Positions 1-7,524 of a DNA stretch of 13,028 bases are shown here, piece after piece (the stretch's first letter is position 1; each line of letters opens with the position of its first letter). This stretch comes from Bacteroidota bacterium (GTDB lineage: Bacteria > Bacteroidota > Bacteroidia > Bacteroidales > UBA4417). A program made the position numbers and the translations under genes. The stretch spans positions 1 through 13,028 of the forward strand of contig JAIFMH010000050.1 of the NCBI GenBank assembly GCA_020048595.1. Direction: 5' to 3'. The notes beneath the pieces were generated by a model. The model worked only from the letters and a program-made list of their open reading frames with translations. It searched no databases and was not told where the DNA came from.

Positions 1-215
1 ATTACAACTGTGGGTTGATAGTATAAATAGGGCGGAAAATCTGATACTACCTGTGTATCAAAAGGCAGAGATTGAGATATTGCCGTATTTATTGTTTTTA
101 AATCTGACATTGAATAGGTTCCGATGCCAGTGGTAAATCCCACTTTTAAATCCTGAGAATAAATATAGTTATCCAGAGCCAGAACTAAAACTAATAGAAA
201 TAATATCTTATTCAT
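1..215 (-). CDS. Outer-membrane beta-barrel protein, N-terminal part only
   Basis: The first 71 codons of a gene that runs off the left edge. The start is ATG at 213-215 and the frame stays open to base 1. The protein begins MNKILFLLVLVLA, a signal peptide probably cleaved after NYIYS. It is followed by QDLKVGFTTGIGTYSMSDLK, the pattern of a first beta-strand pair and loop in small Bacteroidota porin-like barrels. The predicted place is the outer membrane. It starts only 5 nt after the stop of the upstream lipoprotein gene, so the two are almost certainly co-transcribed. The barrel assignment rests on a short N-terminus and is inference; the signal peptide is seen directly. Confidence 0.6.
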   Translation of the reverse strand, partial: MNKILFLLVLVLALDNYIYSQDLKVGFTTGIGTYSMSDLKTINTAISQSLPFDTQVVSDFPPYLYYQPTVV

Positions 216-220
216 ATATT

Positions 221-2077
221 TTAATTAATAAAGTATAATAATCCTTTTCTGTTGACAATAGTATAATTTATCAGGATGCAATTATCTGTCCAGATAGTCG
301 GATTTATATTTACCTGTATGTCTTTAAGTAAGGAGCCGTCAATAAAACTACGAACGTATAAATGGCCACTGCTGTATGTAAGAATCTCTTTGTTATAATA
401 GTCAATATTCATCAGGTAACTGTCAGTAAGTGCGAAGGCATATACAGTGGATAAATTGCTGCAAAGCTTAACTGAGAGTTTCGCGCCATCCCAAAAAACG
501 ACATGATCCGGGTTTATCGGATCGAAATCAAAGTATTTTATATTGTTAGTTAACGGGGCTTTCCAGGTGTTTTTAAATTGTGAGCCCGAAAATTGAACCA
601 GGCGTATTGAATCATCTCTTACAAAAAAGTAATCACCCCTGGAGGAGATTTTCAGAGGAGCGAGGTTATAAGCATAATTCTTGTTTTCGTAGTGGCCAAG
701 TACTGATGAAGTGTTAAAATCATACATTTCAAACCCCTTACCATTTAAGCTCCTTAAAACTCCAGTGCCTATATCTGATACTGGTACCGGAGGTCCAAAT
801 CCACCTGTAATACTTTGTAACTTGTGAATGGAGTAATTCTTTAAGTTGCTGCTATTTGCGAGCATTACATTATAGTCGCAATCCACGTACACAGTGAGAT
901 AATTTCCTGAGGGAGATCCTTGCATACTTATAAAATTGCACATTGAGCAACCGGCAGGTTTATATCCTAACTGTTCAACCACTCGTTTTTGTGAAACGGA
1001 ATACCTTAAAATACTGTCACAATTATTTATATAAATAAATTCATCTTTATTTACCTGGAAGAAATTGGTTGGGTTTGATTTAACAGGAAATGGGAATCCC
1101 AGTATCCCATATGTACCGGATTCATAATTATAATGATCGCTGGTATTGTATTGATAATTGATCCTCTTGGGAACAAGTCGCAGCCTGAAGTACATTATGT
1201 CGCCAAAACCTGCTTTTATTACCCGGTACGTAGTGTCGGAAGGGTTTTGTGTAGATTTTACCCTGTTTTCATAGTCGTAACTTCCTTCTGGTCTCTGTAA
1301 GATTAAAAAAGTATCTACAGCATTATAAAATTTGCTTTTAGTCCATTTAACGGTATATCGATTTGAATCTCCGACCGAAAAATATACTTCTGGTAAATCT
1401 GCTTCGATGAAATAATCATAGTCGGAAGCAATAGTATTGTTTTGTGTATTTACTTTAATACTGTACCAACTCCTTTCGCCTACATAGGTACTATCAATAA
1501 ATTCCGTGGTTGTTACCCTTTTAATTTCCTGGTCTTCCGAAAAATTACCATGTTTGTAAATTATATATTCTTTAAAATCGGATGCGCGGTATTTTGACCA
1601 GGTAATATGCAACAAACCATTTCTCACAGTTGTTTTAATGTCAGGGTTATAATATTTGTCGATGGTTAATACCCATGATTTTGACGATACAAATCCTTCA
1701 GCTCCAAGGGATTCAGCAATGCTTCCCGTTCCTGACCCTGTGAATACTTCTATATCCATGCTATGGATTCCTGCGGATAATTGGGTACTATTTATAATGA
1801 ATGTACCATTATCAGAATTAGTGCGCGAATTCTCCTGGCCATCAATCAGCAATCTTACTGCTCTGATTGCTTGATTATCAGAACTGAATTTGAAATTAAC
1901 TTCCTTATCCGCATAAAGGTAAATGCTGTCGTCGGTGAGATTTAACTCAACTGTTTGAATGTGGGGAGGTGCAACATTTTGATTTACGGTTCGGTTGTAC
2001 ACACCATTTGGTTCATATTCACAAGAATATAATAATATTACTAATAGTGTTAATAGTAAAATCGTGCTTTTGTGCAT
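221..2077 (-). CDS. Large surface lipoprotein with Ig/FN3-like domains and probable beta-propeller
   Basis: A 618-residue protein with a lipoprotein signal peptide: a short Lys-containing N-region, a Leu/Ile-rich core, and lipobox LYSC with the lipidated Cys at residue 19. The Asn/Gly-containing stretch after it fits a flexible tether. Residues about 36-139 look like a bacterial Ig-like domain. Residues about 142-225 (LLHITWSKYRASDFKEYIIY) and 226-315 look like two FN3-like domains. Residues about 318-618 have repeating short strands with aromatic/Asp turns, as in a WD40/YVTN-type propeller. No catalytic motif is visible, so the likely role is binding or structure at the cell surface. It lies between a Kelch pseudogene 42 nt upstream and a beta-barrel gene 5 nt downstream, which suggests one operon. 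Domain limits are estimates from composition, and the exact family is not recognised. Confidence 0.75.
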   Translation of the reverse strand: MHKSTILLLTLLVILLYSCEYEPNGVYNRTVNQNVAPPHIQTVELNLTDDSIYLYADKEVNFKFSSDNQAIRAVRLLIDGQENSRTNSDNGTFIINSTQLSAGIHSMDIEVFTGSGTGSIAESLGAEGFVSSKSWVLTIDKYYNPDIKTTVRNGLLHITWSKYRASDFKEYIIYKHGNFSEDQEIKRVTTTEFIDSTYVGERSWYSIKVNTQNNTIASDYDYFIEADLPEVYFSVGDSNRYTVKWTKSKFYNAVDTFLILQRPEGSYDYENRVKSTQNPSDTTYRVIKAGFGDIMYFRLRLVPKRINYQYNTSDHYNYESGTYGILGFPFPVKSNPTNFFQVNKDEFIYINNCDSILRYSVSQKRVVEQLGYKPAGCSMCNFISMQGSPSGNYLTVYVDCDYNVMLANSSNLKNYSIHKLQSITGGFGPPVPVSDIGTGVLRSLNGKGFEMYDFNTSSVLGHYENKNYAYNLAPLKISSRGDYFFVRDDSIRLVQFSGSQFKNTWKAPLTNNIKYFDFDPINPDHVVFWDGAKLSVKLCSNLSTVYAFALTDSYLMNIDYYNKEILTYSSGHLYVRSFIDGSLLKDIQVNINPTIWTDNCILINYTIVNRKGLLYFIN

Positions 2078-2119
2078 ATAAAATAGTTTAATAGTGGATT
2101 ATATAATGCTTGTTGTTAA

Positions 2120-2867
2120 TTAGGATAACGCTGTACTAATACTATTACAGCTAGCAAATATATTTAAATTTCCAGAATATAAACATACGCAAATTAAAAT
2201 CAAAAAGAAATTTCCACCGCCCCCATCGCTGGTTTTCGCCTGGACGCGTCTGAAAATAAGACGCGCGCGAACCGGGGTAGTGGCGTCATATACTGGAGGT
2301 GGCACATTTAATTCCGATTCTACGCCCATGGTACCAAAATGACCTTCAAAATTCAGTTCGCCTTGGTAGAGTTGTTCCAAGTTGTTGGTAAGCCTGTTGT
2401 ACCTCCAGAAATCCAGTGCAATGACACTTGGAACCTTTTTGCCGCTGAAAAGATAAATGTAATCGCCACTGGTCCACATCGCAGCCGATCTTCGGTCGCC
2501 TGGGTAATTCCTGTAATGTTCAATATTTAATCCTTTGCTATACCCATAATTGTATGTAGCCAGGTATTTCCCTTTTTTAAAGTTCCAATTATTATTTGCA
2601 GGCTGATAGGACCACAATTCACTGTTACCGTTCTGGCTACCCAGAAAAGCCTCCAAACAACCAGAATTTACCCTCTGGATCAACTACAGCCGAAGCCTCA
2701 CTACGACCAATTGGCCAGTTCTCATTGTTGTCAATGCCTGTTATACCATATTCGGAGCTGTAATCATCTGTAATATTGCTTCCGTTTACCCAAATCCATT
2801 GGTTTTGTTGTGCCAGTAAAACGATTGGTACCATGAAAAGTAATAATAAAAAATAAATCTGTTTCAT
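2120..2867 (-). pseudogene. Kelch-repeat secreted protein, frameshifted and truncated
   Basis: The first part (ATG at 2865-2867) encodes signal peptide MKQIYFLLLLFMVPIVLLAQ and then a Kelch-like stretch, QWIWVNGS ... GRSEASAVVDPEGKFWLFGG. It meets a TAG in codon 77. The next frame continues the same domain with SQNGNSELWSYQPANNNW and a second Kelch-like unit (RRSAAMWTSGDYIYLFSGKK). Removing one base from the CCC run at 2640-2642 joins the halves as GGFSG-SQNGNSELW, a normal Kelch junction. The repaired frame has 249 codons including the stop. Near the 3' end, after GVESELNVPP, the Kelch pattern stops at a REP-like palindrome (2244-2276) and runs into unrelated residues. Intact relatives usually have several more Kelch units. 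The frameshift could be real or a sequencing error; the truncation looks real. Probably the first gene of the surface operon. Confidence 0.75.
2244..2276 (+). repeat. REP-like palindrome, copy A
   Basis: 33 nt identical to 6722-6754. The core is a hairpin, CGCGTCT - GAAAATA loop - AGACGCG, followed on one side by the tail GCGAACCGGG, which gives the element an orientation (here plus). On the minus strand it is read in the Kelch pseudogene frame as PVRARLIFRRV without a stop. The recognisable Kelch pattern ends here, so the element marks the break point of that gene. Confidence 0.85.
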
Positions 2868-3119
2868 AGAGTTGGTTTAGTTATAATGTATAGTTGCTAT
2901 ATCTTTTTAACTGAACAAAGTACTTTAATTAGTATTTGCTTGAAGAAATCAAAAGTAGAATAATAACAATAGCCATCGAATGCTTGGGAGACGAATTTTA
3001 AAAAACATTCCACAACTTTCCATTTGTTAAAGCCTTTAAAAGCTAGGCTTTTAATCAACACTAGATTGCAATAGGTTGTTAATTCATTTTTGCTTTCATT
3101 TGTGCTGAAATTTAATCCT

Positions 3120-5453
3120 ATGAAACTAAAATTTATTTTACTTTTTTTGTTCCAATTCTATGTTCTTAGCACATACTCCCAGGAACAGTGGCAGTGGTTA
3201 AACCCCAAACCTTCAGGATTCCATAACAAGGATGTCTGTTTTATTTCCACTGAGGTAGGGTTTATTGTTAATTCATCAGAGATCCTCATAACTTCCGATG
3301 CTGGTAACACCTGGTCAAAACATAGAGAAATCTCATATGGGCTTGATATTGAATTTTCGGGTTCAACTGGTTATATTATGGGGCAGTTCAACATCTATAA
3401 ATCAAGTGACGGAGGAATGACCTGGAATATTCTTAGTGGTATAGTAGCAAATAATTTCAAAAGTATAGAAGTAGTTAGCCCCGATACCATAATTTTATCA
3501 AACCAGAATTCTCTGTTTAAGACTTTTGATGGCGGCCAGAATTGGCAAAGTATTGTTATTAATGTTCAGGGACATGGCTTGAAAGATATCAGTTTCGTCA
3601 ACTCCAGGCTAGGCTTTGGAACAGGTGATGGTGCTTCTGTTCACAAGACAATCGATGGTGGATTGACCTGGACTGCTGTTTACCCAGCTACACCAACATC
3701 ATGGTCATTGGATAAAATATATTTTGTTAATAAGGATGTTGGTTTTGCATTCTGCGACAGTTGGATCACTAATCTAAGGACTAATGATGGTGGAGCAACC
3801 TGGACCTCATTTGAGAATATGCAAACTATCAAATCTATACAATTTCTGGACGACTTGAACGGTTTTATTGGTGGCGAGCATGGAGTTTTTTATACAACAA
3901 CGGATGCCGGTGCAACCTGGAGTCCATATAATGGAGCATACATAGGTGGTGAGGATATTTATGGTTTGTTCTTTACCAATATAGATACAGGTTATGCTGT
4001 TGGATCGAGCGGCAGAATAAAAAAGACGAGCAATGGCGGTCTTACATGGCAGATTTATAGTCCCACTTATAGAGATTTAAGGGGTTTGGCCTTTACTTCA
4101 AATGAAACCGGTTATTGTATGATGGGGGGTAATCTTTTAAAAACAACCGATGGCGGGATAACATGGAATTTAGTTCCTTCCATGATTGATGGTTGGTTCA
4201 TTTCAATAGATTTTGTAAATGACACGATCGGGTATGCTCTTTTCGACGTTTATCAGGAACAGCTATATAAAACCACTAATGGAGGCACTTCGTGGGTATA
4301 TGTTCCCCTTGATTATCCGCTCTCAAGCCATGATATGATGGCGATTGATTTTATCAACGCTGACACCGGATTTTTAACAGGAGGCTATAGCTCATCGTAT
4401 TTACAAAAAACAATGGATGGTGGTCAAACATGGGTCAAAATCGCAGCAGAGTCTTTCACAAACATTAAGTTCGTTAATGATAGTATTGGCTATGGTTTAA
4501 AAGGCGGTTTAAGTTTTTTTCGCACTAATGACGGAGGTAGTACCTGGACATCGGTTTTTGAATCTTACTACCATGATTTAAATTCATTCACTTTTTGGGA
4601 TGAAAATACCGTGTACCTGATCGGCGACGAGCGAAAATGTTATAAATCAAATGATAGAGGCACGACATGGGAAATTATGGAATTGGAATACGATGATTAT
4701 GAGTACATTAAATTCAGAGACAAAAATATTGGCTATATTATTGGCGACAATCTGTATAAAACTACGAATGCAGGTTATTCCTGGCAAAAAGTGACTGTGC
4801 CTTTGTCGAATATAACTTCTTCTCAAATTGTAATCACGCCAAATGATAATGTATACCTGGCAGGGACAAATGGAATGATGCTTGGAAGTCATGTAACCTT
4901 TGATTCTATCTCGCTTGCTTCACTTCCTGCAGTAAATATAACACACGATAGCGCTGTTTTAATGGGCGCTGCGGCATCTAATTGCATGTATTCAATCGAA
5001 AACCTTAAATTCCGCTTTTCACCATGGGTAAATAACATCTTTGAGATTGATGCCACTCCACATAACACAAGCCCGGGCTCAGTAACCCGGCTTTCGGCTT
5101 TACTCACAGGCCTTAAACCCTTAACACAATATAACTTCTGGATTACAGGCACATCAAATGGAATTGAATATTTTAGTGAGAGCAAATCTTTTTATACACT
5201 TGAGCAACCGCAAGGAATTTCGGAGAACAAATTTTCGACTATTGACTTATACCCTAATCCTACATCAGGTATTGTTTCAATAAATTCTTCTGAACCTGTT
5301 ACTTCTGTCGAACTAATGGACAATACTTGCCGGATTCTAAATTATTACGGGACTGTAAATTCTATTGATTTATCCGCCTTATCATCCGGAGTATATTTCC
5401 TGAGAATTCATTTAAAGGATAATATAGCGGTATTGAAAGTGATAAGGAAATAG
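3120..5453 (+). CDS. T9SS-secreted Asp-box (BNR/Ycf48-like) propeller protein
   Basis: The preferred start is ATG at 3120 (777 residues), because it begins a good signal peptide (MKLKFILLFLFQFYVLSTYS) with cleavage about residue 20. A TTG start at 3090 only adds ten residues before it. Residues about 25-590 carry 13 Asp-box motifs of the form S/T-x-D/N-x-G-x-T/S-W (for example KSSDGGMTWNIL, KTIDGGLTWTAV, RTNDGGSTWTSV), spaced about 45 residues apart. This number suggests two seven-bladed propellers of the Ycf48/sialidase-like fold. Residues about 596-693 form an FN3-like domain. The last about 70 residues are a type A T9SS sorting domain with LYPNPTSG (YPNP at 711-714), SSGVYFLRI and a basic end, KVIRK. 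This domain directs export across the outer membrane and anchoring or release. No sialidase catalytic residues are evident, so a binding or adhesion role is more likely than hydrolysis. It is transcribed divergently from the Kelch/lipoprotein operon. Confidence 0.9.
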   Translation: MKLKFILLFLFQFYVLSTYSQEQWQWLNPKPSGFHNKDVCFISTEVGFIVNSSEILITSDAGNTWSKHREISYGLDIEFSGSTGYIMGQFNIYKSSDGGMTWNILSGIVANNFKSIEVVSPDTIILSNQNSLFKTFDGGQNWQSIVINVQGHGLKDISFVNSRLGFGTGDGASVHKTIDGGLTWTAVYPATPTSWSLDKIYFVNKDVGFAFCDSWITNLRTNDGGATWTSFENMQTIKSIQFLDDLNGFIGGEHGVFYTTTDAGATWSPYNGAYIGGEDIYGLFFTNIDTGYAVGSSGRIKKTSNGGLTWQIYSPTYRDLRGLAFTSNETGYCMMGGNLLKTTDGGITWNLVPSMIDGWFISIDFVNDTIGYALFDVYQEQLYKTTNGGTSWVYVPLDYPLSSHDMMAIDFINADTGFLTGGYSSSYLQKTMDGGQTWVKIAAESFTNIKFVNDSIGYGLKGGLSFFRTNDGGSTWTSVFESYYHDLNSFTFWDENTVYLIGDERKCYKSNDRGTTWEIMELEYDDYEYIKFRDKNIGYIIGDNLYKTTNAGYSWQKVTVPLSNITSSQIVITPNDNVYLAGTNGMMLGSHVTFDSISLASLPAVNITHDSAVLMGAAASNCMYSIENLKFRFSPWVNNIFEIDATPHNTSPGSVTRLSALLTGLKPLTQYNFWITGTSNGIEYFSESKSFYTLEQPQGISENKFSTIDLYPNPTSGIVSINSSEPVTSVELMDNTCRILNYYGTVNSIDLSALSSGVYFLRIHLKDNIAVLKVIRK

Positions 5454-5888
5454 CCTAATAGAGAATTCGATTTATCGATTTTTAGTTAACCTTTTCACTG
5501 AATTTGGGATTGAAATCTAGCGTGTTATATAGTTAGATAGAAGAAACGCTCTAAATGCCCAGGCTGCACCAATCTGATATATCAAATCTAAATCAAAGAA
5601 TAAGAGTATTTTGATAAGTCAGAAATAAAACGGCGGAACGTAGTCAATGTGATCGGCGCATTATAATTTGAAGATAAAACGTTTGTTGAGGTCGTTTGAA
5701 GATGGTCGCAATAAAATTACTAAATAAAATAATAAAGCCTTCAGGGAGGGAAAAACCCTCAGATTAGACTATATCAATTTTGCATTTAATGCACTTTTAA
5801 TGCAAGTAACCTTATTTTTAGCGTAATTCAACTTACGCTAACTAACTAGAAAAGAGAGTAATTCTTGAATGTTTTATTGTTTAATTTC
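5454..5888. other. Intergenic region, 435 bp, no gene seen
   Basis: It separates the convergent T9SS gene and the small minus-strand gene. No convincing reading frame on either strand. Structures seen: a perfect 9-bp inverted repeat TTAGCGTAA / TTACGCTAA with a 6-nt loop at 5818-5841, 48 nt after the stop of the minus-strand gene; a 5-bp GAGGG / CCCTC hairpin at 5746-5760; and a TGCATTTAATGCA palindrome near 5780. None has a proper U-run, so they are weak terminator candidates only. The sequence is AT-rich and looks non-coding. Confidence 0.5.
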
Positions 5889-6281
5889 TTAAGATAGCCA
5901 ATCCACAAACTCGGAAAGCTTTTTTTCAACCTTTTTAATATATGCTTCTGAGCCTATTTCAATACCCATGCCTGTCACAATTACTTTCTGCTTTCCCCAA
6001 AGCTTGTCGATAGTATCACCGTATTTGCATATCCACCTATCCCGGCAAAAACAATCCTCTTCAAATCGTTTCACGTTTTCATCTCTTGTTTCGCCACCAG
6101 AATTGATATTATGAAAATCATATTCTAAAGTACTGTCTTTCGGAAAACCGATTATGTCTAATACAATGTCGAAGTTATTGACACAGATATGTTTCAAGTA
6201 AATGCCTTTTGTTGCTAAATCATCAATATAACACTTCTGTTTAAATTCTTCTAATAATAAATTAACTAAATGCTGCTTCAT
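5889..6281 (-). CDS. Unknown small acidic protein
   Basis: A 130-residue protein from ATG at 6279-6281, preceded by an A-rich leader typical of Bacteroidota starts. An in-frame ATG at 6371 would add 30 Ser/Thr/Asn-rich residues. That start lies 1 nt after the TGA of the DUF4145 stub, so a coupled longer form cannot be excluded. No signal peptide or membrane segment. The sequence has an N-terminal amphipathic helix (MKQHLVNLLLEEF), a probable strand NFDIVLDIIGFP, a Cys-containing segment (EEDCFCRDRWIC), and a C-terminal charged helix (YIKKVEKKLSEFVDWLS). It looks like a genuine soluble protein with ordinary codon use, but I do not recognise the family. Its neighbours are remnants and repeats, which fits an accessory gene carried into this site. 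Confidence 0.55.
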   Translation of the reverse strand: MKQHLVNLLLEEFKQKCYIDDLATKGIYLKHICVNNFDIVLDIIGFPKDSTLEYDFHNINSGGETRDENVKRFEEDCFCRDRWICKYGDTIDKLWGKQKVIVTGMGIEIGSEAYIKKVEKKLSEFVDWLS

Positions 6282-6372
6282 AATTTTTTGCTGCTTGTTT
6301 GAATTGTTTATAAGTATTGGTTTGTTATATGTGCTCGTGGCTATTGTTGTAAGTATCGTCTTTGAAAACATG

Positions 6373-6597
6373 TCACTTTGATCTTTTCCGCGATAACGGC
6401 GCTTTCTTTTTATTTATATCCTTAGCTAACTTCTTTATTGCCTTCTCCTGGTTGTTGTATAACTTGTTGAGGCTAAAATCAAGCAAAGTATATGTGTCTA
6501 ACACATCGTCCTTTGTTAAAGCATCATAATGGCTGCCGGAATTCCCTATCCATTTTATAGCTAAAAGAGAGTGCCCAATTTCCGGAAATTTCGCCCC
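6373..6597 (-). pseudogene. 3' remnant of a DUF4145-domain gene
   Basis: Reading minus-strand from the edge of repeat B, the frame gives FPEIGHSLLAIKWIGNSG, then SHYDALTKDDVLDTYTLLDF, and ends in KKKAPLSRKRSK with TGA at 6373-6375. The pattern (A)IKWIGN-GSH ... LT-DD-LD ... LL is the C-terminal half of DUF4145, a domain found alone and in restriction and defence-linked proteins. No start or N-terminal part is present. Just upstream the frame enters repeat B and hits a TGA inside it. It is therefore a stub, cut where the REP-like element now sits. The assignment comes from memory of the family's pattern, not a search. Confidence 0.65.
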
Positions 6598-6633
6598 TGG
6601 TTCGCACGCGTCTTTATTTCAGACGCGTGCGGG
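6595..6633 (-). repeat. REP-like palindrome, copy B
   Basis: 39 nt, minus orientation, diverged from copies A and C at a few positions (loop GAAATAA, tail GCGAACCAGGG). The stem arms ACGCGTCT and AGACGCGT are fully complementary. With copy C it forms an inverted doublet separated by 83 nt. It sits at the broken edge of the DUF4145 remnant. Confidence 0.8.
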
Positions 6634-6716
6634 TACATTTTTTCTCCACTTCTAATGCTATATATCGTTCCGGCATTTAATATTTAAATTTAGCAACTTA
6701 AACTCGTATTTTTCTC

Positions 6717-6754
6717 CCCGCACGCGTCTGAAAATAAGACGCGCGCGAACCGGG
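6717..6754 (+). repeat. REP-like palindrome, copy C
   Basis: 38 nt, plus orientation. The last 33 nt are identical to copy A. It starts CCCGCACGCGTCT and ends with the tail GCGAACCGGG, so the outer ends CCCG and CGGG are also complementary. It is the second half of the B-C inverted doublet (6595-6754). Confidence 0.85.
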
Positions 6755-6772
6755 AATATAATTTTGATTTGA

Positions 6773-7261
6773 TGCTGCACCTCAGCAAAAAAATACAATG
6801 TTAGTTTTACCGCAGTCCTTTTACGTTATCAGGTGTTAGGCTCCACGGCTATCTCCGTGGTTATGAGCCATAACAGGCAATACCTTTGGCACCGAACCAG
6901 TAAGTTATTCCCTTTTTACTCATTGAATCTGCAAGACGGTGATTTAGTCCCTATAGGATCATTGGCGAGCACTCACTTTGAAGGAACCGATGTTTCGAAA
7001 ACAACGATAAGACTACCTGTAAATACATGGTTTCATCCCCGCGATTATAACGATACACTTAGATTTTTTAATGAAATGTGCATAACGCAGCTGGCATTAA
7101 ACCAGGTAGTGAGTGTGATATGGGAAGATTGAAAATTCGTCACACCAGGAGTGCACTCAAAGCAGTTTCTGAAAAAGTTAAAATACCTTTCTGAAAACTC
7201 AGTTAACGGAAAAGCAAACCCATTAAATATCCGGTCTGTTCCATCAGGCGCTGCATCTTAA
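6773..7261 (+). pseudogene. Unrecognised reading frame broken by an in-frame TGA
   Basis: One frame stays open from just after a stop at 6770-6772 to TAA at 7259-7261, except for a single TGA at 7130-7132. The part before it includes PFYSLNLQDGDLVPIGSLA, TIRLPVNTWFHPRDYNDTLR and FFNEMCITQLALNQVVSVIW. The part after it (KFVTPGVHSKQFLKKLKYLS ...) still looks like protein. The only starts are GTG at 6833 or ATG at 6863, and the GTG lies next to a strong hairpin, so the true N-terminus is probably lost. No signal peptide and no family I can name with confidence. Best read as an inactivated gene fragment beside the REP doublet. If the TGA were a base error, the intact part would be about 140 residues. 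Confidence 0.4.
6835..6874. other. Bulged 14-bp hairpin
   Basis: GTTA + GGCTC + CACGG (6835-6848), a CTATCT loop, then CCGTG, a 5-nt bulge GTTAT, GAGCC, one bulged A, and TAAC (to 6874). All three arm segments pair perfectly. There is no U-run, so it is not a standard terminator. It overlaps the start of the broken reading frame and may be the end of a mobile element, or an RNA structure. Confidence 0.45.
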
Positions 7262-7286
7262 AGACGCATTTTTGGTCGCATAAACG

Positions 7287-7318
7287 AAAAAAGAGCTACA
7301 AGCAACTTGTAACTCTTT
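7287..7318 (-). terminator. Rho-independent terminator of tRNA-Asn
   Basis: On the minus strand the RNA folds as AAAGAGTTACAAG - TTG loop - CTTGTAGCTCTTT, a 13-bp stem with one G-U pair, followed by a T-run (T6 including the stem end). It starts 11 nt after the tRNA 3' end. The G-U pair makes the stem continuous only on the minus strand, which fixes its direction. Confidence 0.85.
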
Positions 7319-7328
7319 GATTTTGAGG

Positions 7329-7402
7329 CTCCCCCTTCAGGACTTGAACCTGAGACCCTCTGATTAACAGTCAGATGCTCTAACCAACTGAGCTAAGGAG
7401 GA
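7329..7402 (-). tRNA. tRNA-Asn (anticodon GTT)
   Basis: A complete 74-nt cloverleaf. The acceptor arms TCCTCCT and AGGGGGA pair with one G-U. The D-arm has GCTC / GAGC around AGTTGGTTA. The anticodon arm is TCTGA-CTGTTAA-TCAGA with anticodon GTT. The T-arm is TCAGG-TTCAAGT-CCTGA, and the discriminator is G. The base triplet after the discriminator is CCT, so the CCA tail is not fully encoded and must be added by tRNA nucleotidyltransferase. It is a single-gene unit with its own promoter and terminator. Confidence 0.97.
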
Positions 7403-7441
7403 ATGATTTGGTTAATTGTTATTTCCCCTCGAAAGGGACGG

Positions 7442-7471
7442 CAAAATTACACATTCTATCGGAAATAACAA
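7442..7471 (-). promoter_or_regulatory. Bacteroidota-type promoter of tRNA-Asn
   Basis: The minus strand carries TTG (7469-7471), a 19-nt spacer, and TAATTTTG (7442-7449), an exact match to the -33 TTG / -7 TAnnTTTG consensus. Transcription should start around 7436-7438, giving a 5' leader of about 35 nt before the mature tRNA. Confidence 0.8.
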
Positions 7472-7524
7472 TATCTTTGCAAAAAAAATCCAAATTCATT
7501 TAAATATCCTTTTAATAACCTCTT

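Noticed and set aside
3090..3119. TTG start ten codons upstream for the T9SS protein
   Set aside because: It puts polar residues before a normal signal peptide; ATG 3120 gives a standard one.
5746..5841. Two hairpins as firm terminators for the small unknown gene
   Set aside because: Neither is followed by a U-run on the minus strand; kept only as weak candidates in the intergenic entry.
6835..6874. Integron attC site (GTTAGGC ... GCCATAAC words)
   Set aside because: The words face the wrong way: attC has AAC and GTT facing inward, here they face outward. There is no integrase or cassette array.
7130..7132. TGA as a selenocysteine codon
   Set aside because: No SECIS-like hairpin directly after it, no known selenoprotein family, and the gene already lacks a clear start. 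A nonsense mutation is simpler.
6863..7258. Polysaccharide deacetylase C-terminal fragment
   Set aside because: Only a loose likeness (FHP ... FVTP) with none of the catalytic motifs visible, so it was not used for naming.
7329..7402. tRNA-Asn as an integration site for the decayed zone to its left
   Set aside because: I found no second copy of the tRNA 3' end. The only match is an 8-mer near 5738, which is expected by chance, and no integrase is present.
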